From positions 1-11,016 of the forward strand of contig CAAFTZ010000184.1 in assembly GCA_900766055.1 (NCBI GenBank): a DNA stretch of 11,016 nt, in the 5' to 3' direction. How positions within the stretch are numbered: position 1 is the first letter of the stretch; every line of letters begins with the position of its first letter. Source of the stretch: an uncultured Parasutterella sp. (GTDB lineage: Bacteria; Pseudomonadota; Gammaproteobacteria; Burkholderiales; Burkholderiaceae_F). Below the pieces are notes generated by a model that was not told the DNA's origin, made no database searches, and was given only the letters and a program-made list of their open reading frames with translations. Made by a program: the position numbers and the translations under genes. This document shows, piece after piece, positions 1 through 7,395 of this stretch.

Positions 1-1
1 A

Positions 2-46
2 AATCTTTTGTTTAAAGGAATCAGAGAATTAGTTGAAGAAAAATAG
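2..46 (+). CDS. C-terminal end of an upstream gene (partial)
   Basis: Frame 2 is open from the window edge and ends NLLFKGIRELVEEK followed by TAG at 44-46. The stop lies inside the first arm of a hairpin (41-74), and no other plus-strand frame runs as far. Amphipathic, Glu/Lys-rich final residues are common at protein ends, but fourteen codons do not allow a family call. If real, the gene converges on the dipeptidase gene and shares its terminators. It could also be a chance open stretch. Confidence 0.35.
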   Translation, partial: NLLFKGIRELVEEK

Positions 47-74
47 CCCGATTAAAAATAATCACGGGCTATTT
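41..74. terminator. Hairpin, second of two tandem terminators
   Basis: The arms AAATAGCCCG (41-50) and CGGGCTATTT (65-74) are perfectly complementary over 10 bp around a 14-nt AT-rich loop. Read on the minus strand, the stem runs into ATTTTTCTTC, a good U-tract. Read on the plus strand the tail is short (ATTTCA). It is probably a back-up terminator for the dipeptidase transcript, and perhaps the main stop for the upstream plus-strand gene whose stop codon it contains. Confidence 0.55.
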
Positions 75-91
75 CACGGGAGTTTGGGATA

Positions 92-116
92 AAAACGCCG
101 CGAATCGCGGCGTTTT
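92..116. terminator. Bidirectional Rho-independent terminator
   Basis: Perfect 11-bp stem, AAAACGCCGCG (92-102) with CGCGGCGTTTT (106-116), around a 3-nt AAT loop. The T-rich tail is TTTTGTTTT on the plus strand and TTTTTATCC on the minus strand, so it can work both ways. It lies 20 bp past the stop codon of the minus-strand dipeptidase, which it most likely serves. Confidence 0.8.
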
Positions 117-136
117 GTTTTAGCTACTCAAAAGAC

Positions 137-1567
137 TTAGTCTTTCTTTGAACGATTGGCAAAGAAGTTAGCCTTCTGAATGTTTTCAGTAGCCAGCGTG
201 AAAATCTGGTTGGTCAGGTCTTCAGCCAGAGCTTCGCATTCGGCCAGAAGCTCAAGGTTGGTCTTCTGCAGGAGAGCAGTGGCAGCTTTCTTGTCGGACT
301 TGATGAGTTCGACGTACTGCTTTTCCATCTGTTCCTGCTTAGCCGTCATGGCGCGTTCCTGATCGCCGAAGGCTTTCTTCACGATCGGAGCATAAGTCGG
401 ATAGTCGGTCATGACGAGCGTCTGAAGTTTACGGAACTTCCAGTAAACAGAGGCACTGTCAGCCTGGCAAGTACCGATACCGTAGTGGCCCGGAACCTGT
501 TCGAGGCCCTGATAGAAAGGCATGAAGCAGGAAAGATCAGCCATACCGAAAGCGATGTAGATCACATCACCGATAGCTCTCGGCAGCCAGGGACGAACCT
601 GCATAACGTGTGCTTCGTAAGTACGGAAGACACTGACGGGACGCCAGGGTTCATTGCCGTTAAGGCCGTGAGAGTACGGATCGTGCTCGCTGGCGTCGAA
701 GTGGTCACGCATCACGCGCTTGGCGTCTTCGAGGGTGAGTTTGCGTTCAGGCTTCATAAATACGCCGAATTCGCGGCCGTCTTCGACGGGCTGAATCACA
801 GACGGATTGAAGAGCTTCTGGATCTGCCAAACGCGCGGATCGTTGTAAACACGGTCACGATCGTCGTTGCGTGTGTAAGCAGCGGCGAAATCGAACGGAC
901 CTTTCTGCGGATCATAGAAGCCGTGTCTGATGGCAAAGTCGATCAGGTCGGGGCTGCCTTTGAACTCGGAAGCGTTCGGATCGTAAAGACGCAGACGGCC
1001 CTGATTGCCGGAACCGAAGTAAACATCTTCCGGAATTCTCTGAGCCATCCACTGATGACCGGTTCCGGTTTCCAGATACCAGATTTCGTTGTCGTCAACA
1101 AATGCAACGCCGAAACCTTCGCCTGCGCCGTGTGTTTCGATTATCTTGCCTAAGAGCTCAACACCTTCTGCCGCGGTATGGCAGCGAGGAAGAATGATAT
1201 CGATGATGTCGTCTTCAGTGATACCGGTTTCTTTGTTGTACGGATCGATGGCCAATGCGTCGTCACGGGCGAAAATGGACTCCGTGCCGGTCACGCCGAG
1301 GCCGGCTTCGTTAAAGCCGACGGCGCCGTGAAGTTTTGTCTGCCAGTTGGGAACCGAGGTGTAACGCATAGCGTGCACAGGCTGCGGATAGCTGAAATCG
1401 GTTGCGCCGTTGTGATCCTTGGTGCGATACATCGCGCCTTCAGGATAGTAGCAAGCAGGATGAATGATGAACAACTGAGCCTTGAGCGCAGAGCTATCGG
1501 CACTTCTCGCAACTAAGAAGGAACCGTCAACCGTAGCTTTGTCGCCGACGATAAAAGTAGTGCACAT
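137..1567 (-). CDS. pepD: C69-family dipeptidase (PepD-like)
   Basis: Predicted peptidase family C69 dipeptidase of 476 residues, close to the usual 460-480. These are N-terminal-nucleophile hydrolases that cleave a broad range of dipeptides; after Met removal Cys2 is the nucleophile. The protein begins MCTTFIVGDKATVDGSFLVA, matching the family start (MCTT.xVG..A..DGS...AR). I chose ATG 1567 over the TTG six bases upstream because it places the nucleophile at position 2 and leaves AGGAG six bases before it. Further family-like stretches are HGAVGFNEAGLGVTGTES (about 80-97) and GAGEGFGVAFVDDNEIWYLE (about 147-166). The C-terminal 90 residues are charged and helical. There is no signal peptide, so it is predicted cytoplasmic, where it would finish peptide breakdown. 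It is divergent from pepN and ends at tandem terminators. The symbol is by family, not proven orthology. Confidence 0.9.
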   Translation of the reverse strand: MCTTFIVGDKATVDGSFLVARSADSSALKAQLFIIHPACYYPEGAMYRTKDHNGATDFSYPQPVHAMRYTSVPNWQTKLHGAVGFNEAGLGVTGTESIFARDDALAIDPYNKETGITEDDIIDIILPRCHTAAEGVELLGKIIETHGAGEGFGVAFVDDNEIWYLETGTGHQWMAQRIPEDVYFGSGNQGRLRLYDPNASEFKGSPDLIDFAIRHGFYDPQKGPFDFAAAYTRNDDRDRVYNDPRVWQIQKLFNPSVIQPVEDGREFGVFMKPERKLTLEDAKRVMRDHFDASEHDPYSHGLNGNEPWRPVSVFRTYEAHVMQVRPWLPRAIGDVIYIAFGMADLSCFMPFYQGLEQVPGHYGIGTCQADSASVYWKFRKLQTLVMTDYPTYAPIVKKAFGDQERAMTAKQEQMEKQYVELIKSDKKAATALLQKTNLELLAECEALAEDLTNQIFTLATENIQKANFFANRSKKD

Positions 1568-1596
1568 ATGCAACTCCTTGGTTAAAAAGTGAACCC

Positions 1597-1602
1597 ATTC
1601 TA
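1597..1602 (-). promoter_or_regulatory. Candidate -10 box for the dipeptidase gene
   Basis: On the minus strand TAGAAT (one change from TATAAT) lies 30 bases upstream of ATG 1567, leaving a leader of about 23 nt. No convincing -35 is present 16-18 bases upstream (GTCTCT). That place is partly taken by an odd palindrome, TCTCTC-A-GAGAGA (1610-1622), which could be an operator. Weak evidence. Confidence 0.3.
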
Positions 1603-1698
1603 ATTGCTATCTCTCAGAGAGACTTAAAAACAGTTTTTGCCGAGCGCAAAAATATGTGAAGAATTAAGACAATGCGTCAAACATCAGCGCCTTTTTCC

Positions 1699-1725
1699 TT
1701 GTAAAAATAGGTACCGCGCTAAAAT
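1699..1725 (+). promoter_or_regulatory. Candidate promoter for pepN
   Basis: TAAAAT (1720-1725, one mismatch to TATAAT) is followed by GG. A poor -35 match, TTGTAA, lies at 1699-1704 with a short 15-nt spacer. A start about seven bases after the -10 gives a leader of roughly 20 nt to ATG 1754, which supports that start codon over the in-frame ATGs further upstream (1637 and 1724). Confidence 0.35.
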
Positions 1726-1753
1726 GGTTGAATTCAAAAAAGCGAACATAAAG

Positions 1754-4432
1754 ATGGCATCACAAAACGCATCAAATATTGTTTTTAGAAAAGACTACAC
1801 GGCTCCCGATCATCAGATCGAGTCGATCGACCTTTCTTTCGATTTAATCCCTACCTGCACAGAAGTCACTTCCAAAATTATTGCTGTCCCGCAGGAAGAC
1901 AGAAAAAGTGACGATCTGATTTTGGACGGAGACGACCTGACACTGGTCTCTATCAAGATCGCGGGCGAAGATTCCTTCCCCGGGCAATACGACATGCGTC
2001 CCGGAAAGCTCATTATTCACAACATTAAGGAACGCACGGAAATTGAAATCGTCACGAGAATCAATCCGCGCAACAACCTTGAGCTCTCCGGACTTTACAT
2101 GAGTAAGAACAACTACATTACTCAGTGCGAGTCCGAAGGCTTCCGCCGCATTACCTACTTCCCCGATCGTCCCGACATTCTTGCCAAGTACAGAGTGGTC
2201 ATTCGTGCGCCGAAAGACTACAAAGACCTTCTTTCCAATGGCAATCTTGTCGAACAGGGAGAACTGCTCGACGGACGCAACTATGCCATCTGGGAAGATC
2301 CGTTCCCGAAACCCTCTTACCTCTTTGCCTTGGTTGCCGGCAATTTCGTCGCCCAGGAGCAGAAAGTCACCTTGTCCGACGGCCGCGAAGCCTTGCTCCA
2401 AATTTGGACGGAACCGGCCAACAAAGGTAAGACAGAGTTTGCCATGCAAAGTCTGGTCAAAGCCATTAAGTGGGACGAAGAGCGTTTCGGTTTGGACCTG
2501 GACTTAGACCGCTTCATGATTGTGGCGACCGACGACTTCAACTTCGGCGCCATGGAAAACAAAGGTCTGAACATCTTTAACTCCAAATATGTTCTGGCTG
2601 ATGAGAACGTCGCAACCGATCAAGACTTCGCCAATATTGAAGCCGTCATCGGACACGAATATTTCCATAACTGGACCGGCGATCGCGTCACCTGCCGAGA
2701 TTGGTTCCAGCTGTCTCTGAAAGAAGGCCTTACCGTCTTCAGAGAGCAGGAATTCTCTGCCGATATGTTGGGCGACGAATCTTCCCGCGCGGTAAAACGT
2801 ATCGATGACGTACGCGTACTGAGAAATTCTCAGTTCCCGGAAGACGCCGGCCCTATGGCTCATCCGATTCGTCCGGAGTCTTACCGCTCGATCAACAATT
2901 TCTACACCACTACGGTGTATGAAAAAGGCGCTGAAGTCGTCCGTATGTATCAGACACTGTTCGGCAAGGACGGCTTCCGCCGCGGCTTGCTTGAATACAT
3001 CAATCGCTATGACGGCACCGCAGCAACTTGCGACGATTTCTTAAATGCCATGGCGGAATCGAATTATGAAGACTTGTCTCAGTTCGAACTCTGGTATTCA
3101 CAGGCCGGTACTCCGCGCATCTCTGTCGAAACCAAATGGGACGAAATCGCCAAAACCTTTACTTTGACACTGCGTCAGAACAACCGAACCTTCCCGGGCA
3201 AACCGGCGCCGAAGCCGCTCATGATTCCCGTGAAGATCGGCATTCTGGACGACGCTGGAAACGATATTCCTCTGCAGCTCGAAGGTGAAGACTCCCCGGA
3301 CGACACGTCTCGTCTGCTGATTTTGGACGAGGCAGTCCAGAGCTGGACTTTCCGCAATGTCTCGACAAAACCACTGCTCTCCATCGGAAGAGGCTTCTCC
3401 GCTCCGGTCATCTTCAATACCGAATACACCCGCGAACAGTTGGCTTTCTTAGCCCGCCACGATTCCGATCTTTTCAACCGTGCCGATGCGTTTGAAAAAC
3501 TCACGCTCCAGATGGTCGATCAGTTCATCACGGATCTGAGCAGACGCGGAGCTCAGAACGCAATGCCGTCCGAGTCCTATCTTTTCGCCTTCGAGGACAT
3601 CTTGAACGACGACTCTCTGTCTCCGGCTTACCGCGCCAAAGTTCTGGAAATGCCGAGCGAGAATTACATCGCCGAGAACCGTGTTCTGATCGAACCGGCG
3701 CTCATTCGCGAGGCCTGCGACTTGATCAAGCGCAGAATCGGTCAGCGCCTAAGAGGCTCTTTTGAAGACAAGGTTAAAAACAACCAGACACCGGGTCTTT
3801 ATCGACCGGATGCCGCGGACGCAGGTCGCCGTGCGCTTAAGCTGCTGTCCCTGAGCTACCTGGCTTATGCTCAGGATGCCAAGGCTATGCAGCAGGTTCG
3901 CAATCTCTATAAGAATGCAAACAACCTGACCGACCGATTAGGTGCCGTCAATATTGCCGTGCAGGCTTCCCTGCCGATCGGAGAAGAACTCTTGAGTAAG
4001 GCAGACGTTGAATGGGAGTCTGAACCGCTTCTGAACAACAAGTGGCTGGCGCTCAGCACTCAGCTCCGCACTCAGCGCGGCAAGCGTCCGACCGTGGATT
4101 TAATTCGTGCCCTGACTCAGCATCCGAAGTATCAGGATCACAACCCGAACAGCATTTACGCCCTGCTCGGTACATTCTTCCGTACAGGCGGTCCGGAATT
4201 CCATCGTCCTGACGGAATGGGTTATCAGCTTTGGGTTGACAGCGTTCTGTTCGTCGACAAATTCAACCCGCAAGTCGCAGCCCGCCTTGCCCGAGCTTTA
4301 GAAAACTGGCGCCGTTACGAGCCGACTTTGTCCAACCTCATGTACAAAGCGCTCAAATATGTGAGTGAAGAGAAGAATCTTTCTCCGAATGTTCGAGAAA
4401 TTATTGAGCATGCCCTGACAGAACCCGTCTAG
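1754..4432 (+). CDS. pepN: Aminopeptidase N (M1 family zinc metallopeptidase)
   Basis: Removes N-terminal amino acids from peptides in the cytoplasm; the main broad-specificity aminopeptidase of many Proteobacteria. With ATG 1754 it has 892 residues (E. coli PepN 870). Landmarks: substrate-anchoring GAMEN at 265-269; zinc motif HEYFH at 301-305 with third ligand Glu324 in LSLKEGL; transition-state Tyr385 in VYEKGAEV. The stretch HEYFHNWTGDRVTCRDWFQL is almost identical to E. coli. Domains run from an N-terminal beta domain (about 1-200), through the thermolysin-like domain (200-450) and a beta sandwich (450-550), to an alpha-helical C-terminal domain. I moved the start to 1754 because the E. 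coli-like N terminus (DYxAPDxQIxxIDLxFDL) begins a few residues later and the upstream 39 codons overlap the promoter region. No good ribosome-binding site precedes 1754. fbp follows after 51 bp with no terminator, a gene order I recall from other betaproteobacteria, so co-transcription is likely. Confidence 0.97.
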   Translation: MASQNASNIVFRKDYTAPDHQIESIDLSFDLIPTCTEVTSKIIAVPQEDRKSDDLILDGDDLTLVSIKIAGEDSFPGQYDMRPGKLIIHNIKERTEIEIVTRINPRNNLELSGLYMSKNNYITQCESEGFRRITYFPDRPDILAKYRVVIRAPKDYKDLLSNGNLVEQGELLDGRNYAIWEDPFPKPSYLFALVAGNFVAQEQKVTLSDGREALLQIWTEPANKGKTEFAMQSLVKAIKWDEERFGLDLDLDRFMIVATDDFNFGAMENKGLNIFNSKYVLADENVATDQDFANIEAVIGHEYFHNWTGDRVTCRDWFQLSLKEGLTVFREQEFSADMLGDESSRAVKRIDDVRVLRNSQFPEDAGPMAHPIRPESYRSINNFYTTTVYEKGAEVVRMYQTLFGKDGFRRGLLEYINRYDGTAATCDDFLNAMAESNYEDLSQFELWYSQAGTPRISVETKWDEIAKTFTLTLRQNNRTFPGKPAPKPLMIPVKIGILDDAGNDIPLQLEGEDSPDDTSRLLILDEAVQSWTFRNVSTKPLLSIGRGFSAPVIFNTEYTREQLAFLARHDSDLFNRADAFEKLTLQMVDQFITDLSRRGAQNAMPSESYLFAFEDILNDDSLSPAYRAKVLEMPSENYIAENRVLIEPALIREACDLIKRRIGQRLRGSFEDKVKNNQTPGLYRPDAADAGRRALKLLSLSYLAYAQDAKAMQQVRNLYKNANNLTDRLGAVNIAVQASLPIGEELLSKADVEWESEPLLNNKWLALSTQLRTQRGKRPTVDLIRALTQHPKYQDHNPNSIYALLGTFFRTGGPEFHRPDGMGYQLWVDSVLFVDKFNPQVAARLARALENWRRYEPTLSNLMYKALKYVSEEKNLSPNVREIIEHALTEPV

Positions 4433-4483
4433 AATTTTTTAGAATGCAGAACACAAACGATCTTTCAAAAGGAGATTTATAAA

Positions 4484-5470
4484 GTGGCCATCAACCTTCA
4501 GCAGTTTTTAGCGAAACAGTTAAGTGACGGCGTCATCGATCAGCAGCTTTGCGATCTTCTCAGCGCGGTTGCAGACTTGAGTAAAGAAATCAACGATAAG
4601 GTGACCCACGGAGCTCTTGCCGGCGTTCTCGGCTTTGCCGGAACAGACAACGTTCAAGGCGAACACCAGAAAAAACTTGACGTCATCACAAATGAAATCT
4701 TTGTGAAAGGCGTCGAGTGGACCGGTGCCTTAGCCGGCATGGCCAGTGAAGAAATGGACCACTGCCTGCCCACTCCGGCAGCTTACAAACGCGGCAAATA
4801 TCTCATCATGTTCGACCCCTTAGACGGTTCGAGCAATATCGATATCAACGCGCCGATTGGAACGATCTTCTCCATTACTAAGGCTCCCGAAGGAAAGATC
4901 ACCGATGAGAGCTTCCTCACGCCGGGCCGCAAGCAGATTGCTGCCGGCTATGTGATGTACTCTCCGCAAACCATCCTAACCTTAACGGTCGGAAACGGCG
5001 TTTTCATGTTCACGCTAAACCTCGGCACGGGCGAATACATCCTCACGAAGGAAAATATCCGTATTCCTGTTCAGACACAGGAATTTGCGATCAATATGTC
5101 GAACATGAGACATTGGGAAGCTCCTGTTCAGAAGTACGTTCAGGAACTTTTAGCCGGCGATACCGGTCCTTTGGGCAAGAATTTCAACATGCGCTGGGTA
5201 GCTGCCATGGTTGCTGAAGTTCATCGAGTTCTCTGCCGCGGCGGCATATTCATGTATCCGCGCGACAACCGCGATCTGTCTAAACCCGGCAAACTCCGTT
5301 TGATGTATGAAGCCAACCCGATGTCTTTCCTTATCGAACAGGCCGGCGGCAAAGCCACAAACGGATATCAGAATATTCTTGACCTGCAGCCCGAGAAGCT
5401 GCATCAGAGAGTGGCCGTATTCTTAGGGAGTGCCGAAGAAATTGAACGTGTCACTTCTTATCACGAGTAA
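4484..5470 (+). CDS. fbp: Fructose-1,6-bisphosphatase class I
   Basis: Hydrolyses fructose 1,6-bisphosphate to fructose 6-phosphate, the committed step of gluconeogenesis, in the cytoplasm. It has 328 residues (E. coli Fbp 332). Visible metal and active-site elements are KLDVITNE (64-71), Glu89/Glu90 in ASEEMD, Asp111 and Asp114 in DPLDGSSN, and Glu276 in LRLMYEANPMSFLIEQAGGK. The start is GTG 4484, supported by AAAAGGAG ending nine bases before it and by alignment with the family N terminus. It sits 51 bp after pepN without an intervening terminator and is followed by a strong hairpin. Gluconeogenic Fbp next to a peptidase fits growth on amino acids and organic acids. Confidence 0.97.
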   Translation: MAINLQQFLAKQLSDGVIDQQLCDLLSAVADLSKEINDKVTHGALAGVLGFAGTDNVQGEHQKKLDVITNEIFVKGVEWTGALAGMASEEMDHCLPTPAAYKRGKYLIMFDPLDGSSNIDINAPIGTIFSITKAPEGKITDESFLTPGRKQIAAGYVMYSPQTILTLTVGNGVFMFTLNLGTGEYILTKENIRIPVQTQEFAINMSNMRHWEAPVQKYVQELLAGDTGPLGKNFNMRWVAAMVAEVHRVLCRGGIFMYPRDNRDLSKPGKLRLMYEANPMSFLIEQAGGKATNGYQNILDLQPEKLHQRVAVFLGSAEEIERVTSYHE

Positions 5471-5489
5471 TACATTCTCTTCAGAAACA

Positions 5490-5513
5490 GAAAGCGGGCC
5501 GAAGCCCGCTTTC
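5490..5513. terminator. Shared convergent terminator
   Basis: Perfect 10-bp stem GAAAGCGGGC (5490-5499) and GCCCGCTTTC (5504-5513). On the minus strand the loop is UUCG closed by C-G, the very stable tetraloop; on the plus strand it is CGAA. Tails are TTGTTATTG (plus) and TGTTTCTG (minus). It lies between the fbp stop (5470) and the converging gene's stop (5530), so it can serve both. Confidence 0.85.
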
Positions 5514-5529
5514 TTGTTATTGTCAGCGA

Positions 5530-6057
5530 CTATTGCTGATCAGGGTTTTTATTAGCAATCAAAATCTTTGTAATTTTGTCGTCCATCGTATCCAGCGTAC
5601 CGGAAATAGAAGTATTCAATTCTTTATTGGCGGCAGCAATCTGACCTTCCGCACCCTTGAAAGCTTCAAGGATCTTGTTCTGGCGTTCGGTTAAGCGCTG
5701 TTCGGTCTGACTAAGAATCTGTTTTTGTTCTTCCATCCAGACTTGCCATTTCTTTTCAAAGTCAGCCTTAACATCGGTCAGTCGGGAAGCTTCCTGATCC
5801 GTTGCAAGCTTGCGCTGTTCCTGGAGTTCTTTTGTCAGACGGCGCATTGTGGCAAACGATCCGGTTTGCTGGACAAACAAGATGTAAATCACGATCACGA
5901 AAAGCAAGCTGAACCAGAAAAGAAGCATCAGCGTAATCGGCGCCTTAGCTGTAGTAATCAAAAGATTGACTTCTGCGGGAGCGTTTACGGCTGGCCAATT
6001 AATAAAGACAAAACCGGCTCCGACTAATAAGACCAATAAGAGGACGATATAGCGCAT
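5530..6057 (-). CDS. LapA-domain-like membrane protein with cytoplasmic coiled coil
   Basis: A 175-residue protein with two predicted membrane helices (about 4-20 and 40-63), followed by a long charged, Gln/Glu/Lys-rich helical region (about 70-150) that looks like a coiled coil. The short first helix, FINWPAVNAPAEV loop and second hydrophobic helix resemble the LapA (DUF1049) fold, seen in proteins of lipopolysaccharide assembly. The resemblance is in layout more than in diagnostic residues. The tail is longer than in E. coli LapA, and no lapB/yciM neighbour is in view. The start ATG 6057 has AAGG about seven bases upstream. It lies 87 bp after the acetyltransferase on the same strand, with its own candidate promoter. 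Function is not established; a small inner-membrane scaffold is the safest description. Confidence 0.75.
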   Translation of the reverse strand: MRYIVLLLVLLVGAGFVFINWPAVNAPAEVNLLITTAKAPITLMLLFWFSLLFVIVIYILFVQQTGSFATMRRLTKELQEQRKLATDQEASRLTDVKADFEKKWQVWMEEQKQILSQTEQRLTERQNKILEAFKGAEGQIAAANKELNTSISGTLDTMDDKITKILIANKNPDQQ

Positions 6058-6086
6058 AAAGGGACCTTATAAATTTTTTAGAGAGG

Positions 6087-6118
6087 ATTATGTCAGTTTA
6101 ATAGATATGCGCGCATAT
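6087..6118 (-). promoter_or_regulatory. Candidate extended -10 promoter with 14-bp palindrome
   Basis: On the minus strand TGACATAAT gives an extended -10 (TG-N-CATAAT, hexamer at 6087-6092), placing a start near 6080 and a leader of about 23 nt. The perfect 14-bp palindrome ATATGCGCGCATAT (6105-6118) covers the -35 position, where no -35 hexamer is recognisable. A regulator site there is an inference from position and symmetry. Confidence 0.35.
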
Positions 6119-6144
6119 GCACAGAAGCTGTTACGTGCAATCTC

Positions 6145-6570
6145 TCAGATCTTCTCGTTTCCTTCAACTGCGATTTTCCTCTCAAGCCACCGAATGCCTT
6201 TAGCCTCTTCAAAGCCGAGGCCCAACCAAAATTTTAGACCCGCTGCATTATCTACATCTACTGAAAGATAGGCCTTTCCGATCTTGTCCTTTTCCAGCGC
6301 TTCCAACACGGCCTTTATTAGACGTCCGCCAACACCCTTATTGCGATAATCTTCAAGAACAACGGTGTGATAGATAATGGCGCGTCGGGCGTCTGAGCCG
6401 CATAGCACTCCTCCGATGACCTTGCCGTCTTTTTTGGCTGTAAAACAGTAATCTGCATTGCGGCAAATGAAAAGTTCTAATTTCTCCGGGGAGTCATCTC
6501 GCTTTCTAAGGCTCATTCCGGGGGTCATTCTCCAGATAACCAAAAGTTCCAGAATATCCGACGGTTCCAT
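6145..6570 (-). CDS. GNAT-family N-acetyltransferase
   Basis: Predicted acetyl-CoA-dependent acetyltransferase, 141 residues from the first in-frame ATG. The acetyl-CoA pyrophosphate-binding motif (Q/R)xxGxG is RNKGVG at 76-81, preceded by the beta-4 strand IIYHTVVLEDY. The motif B region NAAGLKFWLGLGFEEAKG is at 108-125. The acceptor substrate cannot be told. The start is odd: the codons just upstream in the same frame (6571-6591) read EEINIQA, which looks like the usual first GNAT strand joined to MEPSDILELL, yet this frame has no ATG/GTG/TTG there. A GTG (6593) with GGAG upstream (6605-6608) is one base out of frame. The gene follows the racemase-like gene by 68 bp and is probably co-transcribed with it. 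The family call is firm; the start is uncertain. Confidence 0.85.
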   Translation of the reverse strand: MEPSDILELLVIWRMTPGMSLRKRDDSPEKLELFICRNADYCFTAKKDGKVIGGVLCGSDARRAIIYHTVVLEDYRNKGVGGRLIKAVLEALEKDKIGKAYLSVDVDNAAGLKFWLGLGFEEAKGIRWLERKIAVEGNEKI

Positions 6571-6638
6571 TGCTTGAATATTGATTTCTTCACTCGTCTG
6601 CGTTCTCCTATTCCGATCTCAGATTTGTACCGCCTCGT

Positions 6639-7334
6639 TTACTGACCAAGGATGACTGAACTTATTTTTTTGATATGTGAGACCACCGGGTCTAGTGTTT
6701 TAAAACTTAAATCTTCCCCTGCCAAGAAGGAGGGAAGATCTGTATTGGCCAACACTACTCCATCTACTCCTTCTCTCTGCGCCGCATCAGTAATTAGATC
6801 AATGAAGCGTTTTGCCTTTTCTTTCGTTTTTATCCCAAACTCAATCTCTTCTTCGGTAATGTGCTGAATCTCATTTCTTTCTTGTTCGTTAGGGATCACG
6901 ACTTCGATACCGGCGGCAAGAAATGGCTCAGCCGCAAATCCTCCGCACATTGTCTTATTGGATCCCACGAGAAGCAACTTTCTAAAGTTAAGCCGACGGC
7001 AATCTTCAATTACTCCGTCCATGATATGTACCAGCGAAATCGGACTTAAGGCCTGAACCTCTTTGAATACGCTGTGCGGAGTCATTCCCGTGAAGGCGGC
7101 TGCCTTCGCTCCTGCCTGATAAAGATTTTGTATCGTCTCTAATAGATAAGCAGAAAGACCTTTTTCATCTCCGGCTCGGACGAAATTAAAAATCCTCACC
7201 GGATCAACAGAGTCGATAACTAACCGAGGAAGATGCTTATCTTCTTTGCGAGTTTGCAGGTGCTGAATGATATTGAGGTAATAGTGCACAGTGGCCGCGG
7301 GACCGGTACCTCCGACAAGTCCGAATTTGAGCAT
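6639..7334 (-). CDS. Asp/Glu racemase-family protein lacking both catalytic cysteines
   Basis: A 231-residue protein of the cofactor-independent aspartate/glutamate racemase superfamily, whose enzymes use two acid-base residues (usually Cys) facing one active site. The N terminus GLVGGTGPAATVHYY matches the family's G(L/I)(I/V)GG.GP..T..YY. The first active-site motif, normally (C/T)NTxH, is GMTPH at 83-87. The second, normally GCTEL, is ANTDL at 196-200, with Asn197 in the Cys position. Thus neither site has Cys. It is clearly a paralogue of the upstream gene: shared features include AGIEV(V/I)(V/I)P and the same motif spacing. No signal peptide, so cytoplasmic. ATG 7334 has GGAG six bases upstream. 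It could be a binding protein, a partner of the paralogue, or an isomerase or lyase with other chemistry; racemase activity should not be assumed. A hairpin precedes it and the GNAT gene follows. Confidence 0.85.
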   Translation of the reverse strand: MLKFGLVGGTGPAATVHYYLNIIQHLQTRKEDKHLPRLVIDSVDPVRIFNFVRAGDEKGLSAYLLETIQNLYQAGAKAAAFTGMTPHSVFKEVQALSPISLVHIMDGVIEDCRRLNFRKLLLVGSNKTMCGGFAAEPFLAAGIEVVIPNEQERNEIQHITEEEIEFGIKTKEKAKRFIDLITDAAQREGVDGVVLANTDLPSFLAGEDLSFKTLDPVVSHIKKISSVILGQ

Positions 7335-7344
7335 AACATCTCCG

Positions 7345-7384
7345 AAAAAACGGGGCGGAAAGCACGTTCTGTTCCTTCCGACCC
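7345..7384 (-). terminator. Terminator or attenuator between the two racemase paralogues
   Basis: On the minus strand GGGTCGGAAG (7384-7375) can pair with CTTTCCGCCC (7362-7353) with one bulged base on each side and a 12-nt loop, followed by CG and six T (7350-7345). This has the form of a Rho-independent terminator. The ribosome-binding GGAG of the next gene comes immediately after, so it may lower rather than abolish expression of the downstream genes. Confidence 0.5.
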
Positions 7385-7395
7385 TGTGTTTTTGA

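Noticed and set aside
485..1153. A 222-codon plus-strand open frame inside the dipeptidase gene
   Set aside because: Antisense shadow; no family features, and the minus-strand protein is a clear full-length C69 peptidase.
1568..1573. TTG 1573 as the start of the C69 dipeptidase
   Set aside because: ATG 1567 puts the nucleophilic Cys at position 2, as the family requires, and has better spacing to AGGAG.
1637..1753. An in-frame ATG 39 codons upstream as the start of pepN
   Set aside because: The extension has no PepN-like sequence, overlaps the likely promoter (TAAAAT at 1720-1725), and PepN homology begins just after Met 1754.
1844..2449. A 201-codon minus-strand open frame inside pepN
   Set aside because: Antisense shadow of a highly conserved gene, without a ribosome-binding site or recognisable motif.
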